A stretch of DNA of 18,838 nucleotides from Endomicrobium sp. (lineage in GTDB: Bacteria > Elusimicrobiota > Endomicrobiia > Endomicrobiales > Endomicrobiaceae): contig JAISRM010000096.1 of assembly GCA_031273645.1 (NCBI GenBank), positions 1 through 18,838 on the forward strand. The letters run 5' to 3'. Position numbers and translations under genes: made by a program. Each line of letters begins with the position of its first letter. The stretch's first letter is position 1. The notes beneath the pieces were generated by a model that did no database searches, had not been told where the DNA came from, and saw only the letters and a program-made list of their open reading frames with translations. This document shows positions 7,580 through 12,909 of the stretch, in pieces.

Positions 7580-8023
7580 TTACGCAATTTCAACTTCGTT
7601 ATACCATTTGCCGTGCACATTGCAGTTTTCGATTACCTGAACTTTGCCTTTAGTTCCGCCTTTTAAATGCACTACGGCCGCCGGATTTATGTCGGCGCTA
7701 AGCAAAGCCGAAGCTATAAATTTACCGTTGAGATAAAACGTTATGTTCGTAATATAATGTTCAGGCAAAGCCGGATGCGTAATTTCGCCTATTTTAACGT
7801 GAACGTCAATACAGCCCGTTCCCGGTATAAGCCCGCATTTTTCAACAACCGTTATAGCAGGTATATGCTTTTTTTCGCTTTCGCCTTTTTCCGCTTTAAA
7901 ATCAGGCATTTTATAAGCGTCTTGCTTTTCTTCAAAAACGTTTTTCAAATGACATACGGGACAAGTTTCCGTATTGCCGTCTAAAGCAACATAACCGCAT
8001 GCTTTACACACTTTGGATTCCAT
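7580..8023 (-). CDS. superoxide reductase (desulfoferrodoxin family) with N-terminal rubredoxin-like domain
   Basis: Superoxide reductase reduces superoxide to peroxide at a mononuclear iron bound by four His and one Cys, without making O2. The 147-residue product has these five ligands in family context: H53 (KKHIPAI), H83 (THPALPE), H89 (EHYI), and C134 and H137 (CNVHGKW). The Glu that normally stands two residues before the first His is Lys (K51); a Glu is at 50 instead. The N-terminus has C6-x2-C9 and C21-x2-C24 (VCKACGY and TCPVC). This resembles the short rubredoxin of rubrerythrin more than the desulforedoxin domain with adjacent cysteines. The Shine-Dalgarno contains a run of seven G's. 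It lies between a DUF4019-like lipoprotein and rubrerythrin, which would use its peroxide product. Confidence 0.93.
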   Translation of the reverse strand: MESKVCKACGYVALDGNTETCPVCHLKNVFEEKQDAYKMPDFKAEKGESEKKHIPAITVVEKCGLIPGTGCIDVHVKIGEITHPALPEHYITNITFYLNGKFIASALLSADINPAAVVHLKGGTKGKVQVIENCNVHGKWYNEVEIA

Positions 8024-8047
8024 TTGACACCCCCCCTCTTTTTTTTA

Positions 8048-8485
8048 TTACTTTATCCAATACCCCGATACTTTCCACGAACCGTCTTCTTCTTTAATAA
8101 GCGTTACAGCTTCAATAACCGCAAGTTTTTGCTGATAAATTGCGGCGTACTGGATTATTACAAAATCGCCTTTGCCGACATTTGCTATTTCAGGTTCGTA
8201 AATCATATTTATTTCTTGTCTTTTGTCGGCAGTTCCCAAAGGCTTTCTGTAAGTTATCATATTGTTAAGCCATTGATTTTTATCAAGACCGTCTTTGAGC
8301 TTTTGAGAAGTTTCATCGTAACACTGCTGAAACCAGCCGTTGTCAAGTTTTGAAAGCCATGCCGAACTTATAGCTTCAAGTTTTGCGCCGTCTATGTCTT
8401 TAGGAATATTTCTTTTTTGCGCGCACCCTGAAATAAAAACCGCCGCGACAGCTGCGACAACTACAAAAAAATAAATCTTTTTCAC
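8048..8485 (-). CDS. DUF4019-like lipoprotein
   Basis: A 145-residue predicted lipoprotein. A basic start MKKIY, a hydrophobic segment rich in Val and Ala and the lipobox FISGC place the lipidated Cys at residue 21. The mature part resembles DUF4019: AWLSKLDNGWFQQCYDETS, then KNQWLNNMITYRKPLGTADKR, then the C-terminal signature DFVIIQYAAIYQQKLAVIEA and EEDGSWKVSGYWIK. DUF4019 has no known biochemical role. The start is GTG, with GAGAGGT upstream inside the end of the flavodiiron gene; only 5 nt separate the two genes. It is therefore transcribed with the oxygen-defence genes. An envelope-anchored member in an otherwise cytoplasmic set is notable. Family assignment is from memory of the pattern and needs a profile search. 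Confidence 0.85.
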   Translation of the reverse strand: MKKIYFFVVVAAVAAVFISGCAQKRNIPKDIDGAKLEAISSAWLSKLDNGWFQQCYDETSQKLKDGLDKNQWLNNMITYRKPLGTADKRQEINMIYEPEIANVGKGDFVIIQYAAIYQQKLAVIEAVTLIKEEDGSWKVSGYWIK

Positions 8486-8490
8486 TTACA

Positions 8491-9678
8491 TTACCTCTCG
8501 CTTTTAATTTTTTTTGCAAACTCTCTGCCCGCCTCATAACACTTTTGAAGCTCTTCTGTAGTCGGAGCGTAAACTACTTTTAGAGCAGGATCAAAAGAAG
8601 CTATTTTTGAAAGCGTTTCTTCTATTTGCGCCGCCGCTTCCCCGCTCCACCCGTAAGAACCGAAAGCAAACGCTCTGCGCCCTTTTGCTTTAGAACCTTT
8701 CAAAAAGCACAGAAAACCCGCTATAAGCGGAAGCATTTCTCCGTCGTGCGTTGAAGATCCGAAAACAAAACCTTTTGCTTCAAGCATATAAGAAATTATG
8801 TCTGGCCTGTCGGTTTTTGCAACGTCAAACAAAACGACCTCAACACCTTGCGAAGTTATTCCCTGCGCTATCTTTTCAGCCATCAAAGCGGTTGAACCCC
8901 ACATAGTTTCAAAAACTACGGCAACTTTATTAGAACATGCATTTGCAGCCCAGCGGGAATATTTTTCAAAAGACTCATTGATATATTTTCTTAATACAAG
9001 TCCGTGGCTTGGAGCTATCATTTCAATTTCTAACTTTGACAAAGCGGCAAGCTTTGCGCCTATTAAAGAACCGAACGGCCATAAAATGTTAGCGTAATAT
9101 TTCTGCAGCTCTTCCATAAAAACCGCAAAATCAACTTCGTCGTCAAAAACTTTATCCGTCGTATAATGCTGACCGAAAGCGTCGTTTGAAAATAAAATTT
9201 TATCAAAAGCGCTGTAAGTAAACATGCTGTCAGGCCAGTGGATCATGGGAGCGTCTATAAACTCTAATGTTCTTTTGCCTATATTTATGCTGCAGCCCGC
9301 TTTAACGTCCGTCCAGTTTTTAGCTGCAGCGCCGTAATACTTTAAAAGCCCTTCTCTTGCTTTTTTAGTTCCGTAATAATGCGCCTCAGGACAAAGTTTT
9401 AATATTTCAGGAAAAGCTCCGGAATGATCCGGTTCTATATGATTTATTATTACCGTTTCTATTTTTGAAATATCGGCAACGCTTTTTATATTGTCTATAA
9501 GCTCTTTTTCAAAACCCTTGCGCACCGTGTCTATCAAAGTTATCTTATCGTCTAAAATGAGATAGGAATTATAAGTAACTCCTCTTTTGACCACATAAGT
9601 CTGTCCGTGAAAATGTCTTTCGTCCCAGTCTCTTGCTCCTACGGCATATACTCCGTCTTTTATTAAATCAGCCGCCAT
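8491..9678 (-). CDS. fprA: flavodiiron protein (O2/NO reductase, A-type flavoprotein)
   Basis: Flavodiiron proteins reduce O2 to water, or NO to N2O, in the cytoplasm of anaerobes, taking electrons through rubredoxin. The 395-residue product is of normal length for the two-domain class. The beta-lactamase-like domain (1-248) has the diiron ligands H80, E82, D84 and H85 (NHIEPDHSG), H147 (MIHWPDS), D166 (SNDAFGQH) and H224 (APSHG). The flavodoxin domain (about 250-395) has the FMN phosphate loop ETMWGST at 256-262, GSSTHDGEMLP near 309 and the GSYGWSGEA loop. GGAGAG precedes the ATG. It lies 12 nt after the zinc-ribbon gene and just before the DUF4019-like lipoprotein. The rubredoxin at the head of the operon is its likely electron donor. 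Whether O2 or NO is the main substrate cannot be told from sequence. Confidence 0.96.
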   Translation of the reverse strand: MAADLIKDGVYAVGARDWDERHFHGQTYVVKRGVTYNSYLILDDKITLIDTVRKGFEKELIDNIKSVADISKIETVIINHIEPDHSGAFPEILKLCPEAHYYGTKKAREGLLKYYGAAAKNWTDVKAGCSINIGKRTLEFIDAPMIHWPDSMFTYSAFDKILFSNDAFGQHYTTDKVFDDEVDFAVFMEELQKYYANILWPFGSLIGAKLAALSKLEIEMIAPSHGLVLRKYINESFEKYSRWAANACSNKVAVVFETMWGSTALMAEKIAQGITSQGVEVVLFDVAKTDRPDIISYMLEAKGFVFGSSTHDGEMLPLIAGFLCFLKGSKAKGRRAFAFGSYGWSGEAAAQIEETLSKIASFDPALKVVYAPTTEELQKCYEAGREFAKKIKSER

Positions 9679-9690
9679 TTGTCTCTCCGT

Positions 9691-9897
9691 TTATTTTTTA
9701 TCGGCGGCGCACGAAGGACATTCGTCGTATTCCGGCAAATATCGGGCCCCGCATACTTTGCATATCTTAACATTATTCTGAAGAACATCGTTTGTCCGGG
9801 CGCAGCATGGCCTGCAAAACTCCGGAGAAAAACACCCGTTTTTCAATTCGCTCTCGCAATGCGGACAAGAACAAAATTTATCCGTTTTATTTTTCAT
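9691..9897 (-). CDS. small cysteine-rich zinc-ribbon protein
   Basis: A 68-residue protein with ten or so cysteines. Two knuckle-like halves are visible: CSCPHCESELKNGCFSPEFC with further Cys after it near residues 9-31, and ICKVCGARY paired with DECPSC near 46-63. The second half looks like a rubredoxin- or zinc-ribbon-type site, though Trp and other rubredoxin core residues are missing. It begins one base after the stop of the IscU-like gene and ends 12 nt before the flavodiiron gene, so it is surely in the same transcript. I do not recognise the family. It could bind zinc or iron and serve as an adaptor or metal carrier between Fe-S assembly and the flavodiiron protein, but this is only suggested by position. 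Confidence 0.82.
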   Translation of the reverse strand: MKNKTDKFCSCPHCESELKNGCFSPEFCRPCCARTNDVLQNNVKICKVCGARYLPEYDECPSCAADKK

Positions 9898-9898
9898 C

Positions 9899-10276
9899 TC
9901 ATTTACCCTGTTTGCTTTTGTAATTTTCTACGGCTCTGTGAAGAGCGTCGGCTCCAAGGTTTGAACAATGCATTTTATTTGGCGGAAGACCGCCGAGTTC
10001 TTTTGCCACGTCGGCATTAGTAATGTTCATAACTTCATCGACGGTTTTGCCTATGGCCATTTCTGAAACCATTGAAGAAACGGCTATCGCCGCTCCGCAG
10101 CCGAAAGTTTTAAATTTAACGTCTTCAACTTTATCGTCTTTAATTTTTACATAAAAAGTCATCATATCGCCGCAAACGGGATTGCCCACTTCTCCTACGC
10201 CGTCGGCATTTTCTATTTCCCCGACATTGCGCGGATTTGCAAAATGATCCATAACCTTTTCAGAATAAAACGCCAT
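9899..10276 (-). CDS. iscU: Fe-S cluster assembly scaffold, IscU/NifU-type
   Basis: This is the scaffold on which [2Fe-2S] clusters are built before transfer to target proteins. The 125-residue product (start ATG at 10276, with GGGGAG just upstream) is the single-domain IscU/NifU-N form. The three cluster-binding cysteines are present in NPVCGD, FGCGAAIAVSS and MHCSNLGADAL, and the Asp after the first Cys is kept. The chaperone-recognition motif is seen as ELGGLPPNKMHC, close to the LPPVK of IscU. A longer in-frame start (TTG at 10297) is less likely. It follows the NifS-like gene by 91 nt and precedes the zinc-ribbon gene by 1 nt. The partner NifS-like protein lacks the usual lysine, so the sulfur source for this scaffold is an open question. 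Confidence 0.95.
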   Translation of the reverse strand: MAFYSEKVMDHFANPRNVGEIENADGVGEVGNPVCGDMMTFYVKIKDDKVEDVKFKTFGCGAAIAVSSMVSEMAIGKTVDEVMNITNADVAKELGGLPPNKMHCSNLGADALHRAVENYKSKQGK

Positions 10277-10308
10277 ACTCTCCCCCTGTAACTGCAATCA
10301 AATAAGCA

Positions 10309-10356
10309 GCCGCTATAAACGGCGGCAAAGCGCTCGTATCAGCCGCGTCGGCGGCT
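10309..10356 (-). promoter_or_regulatory. two hairpins between the nifS-like and iscU genes
   Basis: GCCGC (10309-10313) pairs with GCGGC (10322-10326), and AGCCGC (10341-10346) pairs with GCGGCT (10351-10356) with a GTCG loop. They fill the only sizeable gap (91 nt) in the front half of the operon. Neither is followed by T's on the minus strand. They may mark an mRNA processing or stability point between the two genes. Confidence 0.4.
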
Positions 10357-10367
10357 TCCTTATTTTT

Positions 10368-11621
10368 TTATGAATTTTCTATTTGGCAATGATCGTTGTC
10401 GTGATCATGGTCGTAATCCGTTCCCGGTCCGGCGATTTTTCTTTCTCCGGTTTTTAAAAAATGCGAATACAAAGGCGACATATCCCTCAGTTTTTGAACT
10501 ATTGCGGGAAATTCGTTCAATACGTAATCTATCTCTTCTTGCGTATTATACTTTGAAAGCGTAAACAGAATTGAACCCTGCCCGACAGCTACATCAACGT
10601 TCATTGCGGCTAAAACGTGCGAAAGTTTTAAATTTTTATTTGCGCAGGCCGAACCGCTTGCGGCCATAATGCCTTTGGCGTCAAGCAGCAAAAACAGAGC
10701 TTCCCCCTCGACAAATTCCACCGAAAAATTAACGTTTCCGGCAAGACGATTGCTTACGGCTCCGTTTAAATATATGTGTTCTATTTTTTCAGGCAGTTCT
10801 TTAATAAGTTTATCTCTCAATTTTTGAATATGCGCCGCATTGCTTTCAAGTTCCCGCGCGGCTATTTTGCAAGCTTGGCCAAAACCCGCTATTGCCGGCA
10901 CGTTTTCGGTCCCGGCGCGTTTTGAAAATTCCTGAACTCCGCCGTCCGTTTGAGGAATTATTTTCACGCCTTTTTTAACAAAAAGCGCCGCCGCGCCTTT
11001 AGGTCCGTACATGACCGAAGCCGCTAAAGTTAAAGCGTCAACGCCCAAATCAACAACGTTTACATCTATAACTCCGCAAGCGCAAACCGCGTCGGTATGA
11101 AAAAGCGCCGCGCTGTTTTCTTTTACGATTGAGACGAGTTCTTTTATATTTTGTATTGTTCCAACTTCAGGATTAGCATGCTGTATTGAAACCAAAATCG
11201 TATCTTTTCTGAGCAGTTTTTTAAGTTCGTCTTTATCTACATTGCCTTTTGAATCAACCGGCGCATAAGAAACTTCAAACCCTTCTTTTTCAAGACGCTT
11301 TGCGGAATTTAACACCGAAAAATGCTCTATTGCAGACGCTATGATATGTCTGCCTTTTGATTTTAAAGCCTGAGCCAAACCTTTGACCGCCAAATTGTTT
11401 GATTCGCTGGCGCATGAAGTAAATATTATTTCTTCCGGATGCGCGCCTATAAGGTTTGCGACGTCTTTTCTTGCTTCTTCAAGCGCGTCTTTTGAAACGG
11501 CTCCCAAAGAATATATGCTTTGGGGATTGCCGTAACACTCTTCAAAATAAGGCAGCATTGCTTCAAAAGCTCTTCTGTCAAGTTTTGTATTTGATTGATT
11601 GTCTAAATAAATGCGTTTCAT
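10368..11621 (-). CDS. NifS/IscS-like protein lacking the PLP lysine
   Basis: Clearly a cysteine desulfurase (class V aminotransferase fold) by sequence, but with an altered active site. From the ATG at 11621 it is 417 residues; a longer frame exists but would overlap the rubredoxin gene. Family blocks kept: RIYLDNQSNTKLD at 3-15, SAIEH with H100, HTDAV with D177, YGPKG at 205-209, GGVQEFSKRAGTENVPAI and the mobile loop ASGSACANK with C326. The lysine that forms the Schiff base, normally in a Ser-x-His-Lys motif, is Val 203, and the His before it is Ser 202. The Gln three residues after the Asp is Cys 180, and the usual Asn-Asn pair is N150-P151. A tail after about residue 390 ends in an Asp/His run DYDHDHDNDHCQ. 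It lies between rubredoxin and the IscU scaffold. Ordinary desulfurase activity is doubtful; a role as scaffold partner is an alternative. Confidence 0.9.
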   Translation of the reverse strand: MKRIYLDNQSNTKLDRRAFEAMLPYFEECYGNPQSIYSLGAVSKDALEEARKDVANLIGAHPEEIIFTSCASESNNLAVKGLAQALKSKGRHIIASAIEHFSVLNSAKRLEKEGFEVSYAPVDSKGNVDKDELKKLLRKDTILVSIQHANPEVGTIQNIKELVSIVKENSAALFHTDAVCACGVIDVNVVDLGVDALTLAASVMYGPKGAAALFVKKGVKIIPQTDGGVQEFSKRAGTENVPAIAGFGQACKIAARELESNAAHIQKLRDKLIKELPEKIEHIYLNGAVSNRLAGNVNFSVEFVEGEALFLLLDAKGIMAASGSACANKNLKLSHVLAAMNVDVAVGQGSILFTLSKYNTQEEIDYVLNEFPAIVQKLRDMSPLYSHFLKTGERKIAGPGTDYDHDHDNDHCQIENS

Positions 11622-11625
11622 AATT

Positions 11626-11784
11626 TTATTCTTTTTCAAAAGCTTCTTTGCCGGCTCCGCAAAGAGGGCAAACCCAGTCTTGAGGTATTTGTTCAAAAGG
11701 CGTTCCCGCAGCTATAGCGGAATCAGGATCTCCTGTTGCCGGGTCATAAACGTATCCGCAAACGCTGCATTTCCATTTTTCCAT
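11626..11784 (-). CDS. rd: rubredoxin
   Basis: Rubredoxin is a small one-electron carrier with iron bound by four cysteines. This 52-residue protein has the full family pattern: KWKCSVCGYVYDPATGD at the N-terminus, PFEQIPQDWVCPLCGAGK towards the C-terminus, with both CxxC pairs and the conserved Tyr, Trp and Pro residues. A strong AGGAGG lies just upstream of the ATG. The NifS-like gene starts 4 nt after the stop. It heads the oxygen-defence operon behind its own promoter. In anaerobes rubredoxin feeds electrons to flavodiiron protein, superoxide reductase and rubrerythrin, and all three are downstream here. Confidence 0.96.
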   Translation of the reverse strand: MEKWKCSVCGYVYDPATGDPDSAIAAGTPFEQIPQDWVCPLCGAGKEAFEKE

Positions 11785-11815
11785 AACGACCTCCTAAAAA
11801 ATTGTATGTATTTTT

Positions 11816-11844
11816 ATTATCTATTTTTATAAGGCGATTTTCAA
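11816..11844 (-). promoter_or_regulatory. promoter for the rubredoxin-led operon
   Basis: On the minus strand TTGAAA (11839-11844), a 17-bp spacer and GATAAT (11816-11821) give five of six matches in each box. The start point would be near 11809, leaving about 25 nt to the rubredoxin ATG. The -35 box overlaps the perR stop codon, so the operon can be transcribed apart from perR. No clear Per box was found here. Confidence 0.75.
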
Positions 11845-12251
11845 GTTTTTTTATTTTTTTCCTTACAATTTTTACATATTCCGCTAAAACACACAAAAAG
11901 AGATTTTACCGTATGACCTTCTATTTCGTCTTTTAACATATCGGCGCAGCTGCAGCCGGCGTCAAAAACTTTGCCGCAAATATCGCAGGAAAAATGACAG
12001 TGCGGCTCAATATCGCCGTCAAAACGCATTTCATGATCTTTAGTTCTTATACATTTAATAAGACCTTCCTGCGCAAGAATATGCACATTATTATATACCG
12101 TGGTTTTTGAAACCGTCGGAATATGCTGCGCTATTTTTTTATATATTTCAAAAGCGGTAGGGTGAGATTTTGTTTGCGTAAGAAATTCCAAAATCTTTGC
12201 CCGCTGATAAGTCTGCCTTAATCCTGATAATTTAAGCTTATTTGTAATCAT
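11841..12251 (-). CDS. perR: Fur-family regulator, PerR-type
   Basis: A 136-residue metal-dependent repressor of the Fur family. The N-terminal winged helix (about 1-80) contains GLRQTYQRAKILEFL and SKTTVYNNVHILAQEGLI. The residues matching the B. subtilis PerR regulatory site H37, D85, H91, H93 and D104 are H30, D78 (RFD), H84, H86 and D97. The Asp at both variable positions points to the peroxide sensor PerR rather than Fur. The structural zinc site is C89-x2-C92 and C126-x2-C129. Extra cysteines stand at C85, between the two sensor histidines, and at C100 and C102. It lies upstream of the oxygen-defence operon, its likely regulon. A consensus promoter and a perfect Per-box-like palindrome over its own start codon suggest autoregulation. 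No Shine-Dalgarno is visible. Confidence 0.92.
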   Translation of the reverse strand: MITNKLKLSGLRQTYQRAKILEFLTQTKSHPTAFEIYKKIAQHIPTVSKTTVYNNVHILAQEGLIKCIRTKDHEMRFDGDIEPHCHFSCDICGKVFDAGCSCADMLKDEIEGHTVKSLFVCFSGICKNCKEKNKKT

Positions 12252-12256
12252 TACAA
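12242..12256. promoter_or_regulatory. Per-box-like operator over the perR start
   Basis: A perfect 7-1-7 palindrome, TTGTAAT-C-ATTACAA. It differs from the known Per/Fur box TTATAATnATTATAA only by the symmetric change at the third position of each arm. It covers the perR start codon (12249-12251) and the predicted transcription start (near 12256), an ideal site for autorepression. Confidence 0.8.
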
Positions 12257-12262
12257 TTTAGG

Positions 12263-12291
12263 ATTATATACAATAATTCCATCTATGTCAA
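12263..12291 (-). promoter_or_regulatory. sigma-70 promoter for perR
   Basis: A perfect consensus on the minus strand: TTGACA (12286-12291), 17-bp spacer, TATAAT (12263-12268). The predicted start point is about 5 nt from the perR ATG, which would give an almost leaderless mRNA. Confidence 0.9.
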
Positions 12292-12334
12292 TAGCTTCGC
12301 TATTTTTATTCGGATAATAAAACTATGATAATAG

Positions 12335-12658
12335 CTAATAGTTGAACATTGCGTTTATTTCTTTAAACTGCAAAAATACGGCTTTGCCGGTTTTATATAG
12401 GATAACGGCAAAAACCGCGCTTATTAAAATCATCGCGGAAGTTATAAAGATTTTTTGGGTTTTAGAATATTTTTTATTTATCCAGACTAAAGGTATGGCA
12501 AAAGGCCCGACGCATAAAAAGGAAATTGCAAGAACCGAGGAAGATAAATACCATTTGTTTTTAGAAGATTTCCGCGCAGATTCCAAAAATTCTCCGCAGT
12601 GTTTGCATTTTATGGCTTCATCCATAATTTCTTCGGCGCAAAAAGGACATTTTTTCAT
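12335..12658 (-). CDS. zinc-ribbon membrane protein of unknown function
   Basis: A 107-residue protein with an N-terminal double-CxxC zinc ribbon (KKCPFCAEEI and IKCKHCGEFL, residues 3-24). A short basic linker and two predicted membrane segments follow, at about 36-59 and 69-90, with a basic loop (INKKYSKTQK) between them. Small proteins with this layout are common in many bacterial phyla and have no agreed function. ACGGAG precedes the ATG. It has its own extended -10 promoter and is divergent from guaB. The perR promoter follows its stop, so it is probably not part of the perR unit. Confidence 0.85.
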   Translation of the reverse strand: MKKCPFCAEEIMDEAIKCKHCGEFLESARKSSKNKWYLSSSVLAISFLCVGPFAIPLVWINKKYSKTQKIFITSAMILISAVFAVILYKTGKAVFLQFKEINAMFNY

Positions 12659-12689
12659 AAAATGCGCGCTCCGTAAATTTAATAATTAA

Positions 12690-12698
12690 ATTATAGCA
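12690..12698 (-). promoter_or_regulatory. extended -10 promoter for the zinc-ribbon membrane protein
   Basis: TGC-TATAAT on the minus strand (TGnTATAAT form), about 30 nt upstream of the ATG. No good -35 box is seen at 17 or 18 bp, which fits an extended -10 promoter. Confidence 0.6.
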
Positions 12699-12721
12699 TA
12701 GTTTATAAAAGATTCTATAAA

Positions 12722-12752
12722 AGTGGTCAAAGGGACGGGGGTTTTGACCACT
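12722..12752. repeat. long hairpin with G-rich loop between divergent genes
   Basis: AGTGGTCAAA (12722-12731) and TTTGACCACT (12743-12752) form a perfect 10-bp stem around the 11-nt loop GGGACGGGGGT. It lies in the 251-nt gap between the zinc-ribbon membrane protein and guaB, upstream of both promoters. The sequence looks like a remnant of a REP-type element; this is only an impression. It is not placed to end either gene. Confidence 0.6.
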
Positions 12753-12858
12753 CAAAATAGTAAGAGTATCCATGACAAAGATCAAATCTTCCTTGTTCTC
12801 TTTTTTAACTTTGCGTTGACATTATCATATAAAAATAAAATTCAAATAAAAGTCAAGT

Positions 12859-12887
12859 TTGCCAAAATTAATCTAAAAATATATAAT
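12859..12887 (+). promoter_or_regulatory. sigma-70 promoter for guaB
   Basis: TTGCCA (12859-12864), a 17-bp spacer and TATAAT (12882-12887). The start point would be near 12894, with GGAG between it and the ATG at 12910. A stray TTGACA at 12816 has no partner at the correct distance. Confidence 0.83.
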
Positions 12888-12909
12888 GAAGAGAAAGCGG
12901 AGATGAAAA

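Noticed and set aside
11622..11696. N-terminal extension of the NifS-like protein by 25 residues
   Set aside because: It would overlap the certain rubredoxin gene in another frame; the family start MKRIYLDN at 11621 is natural.
12816..12844. TTGACA at 12816 as the guaB promoter
   Set aside because: No -10 box at a proper distance; the TTGCCA-17-TATAAT pair at 12859-12887 is better placed.
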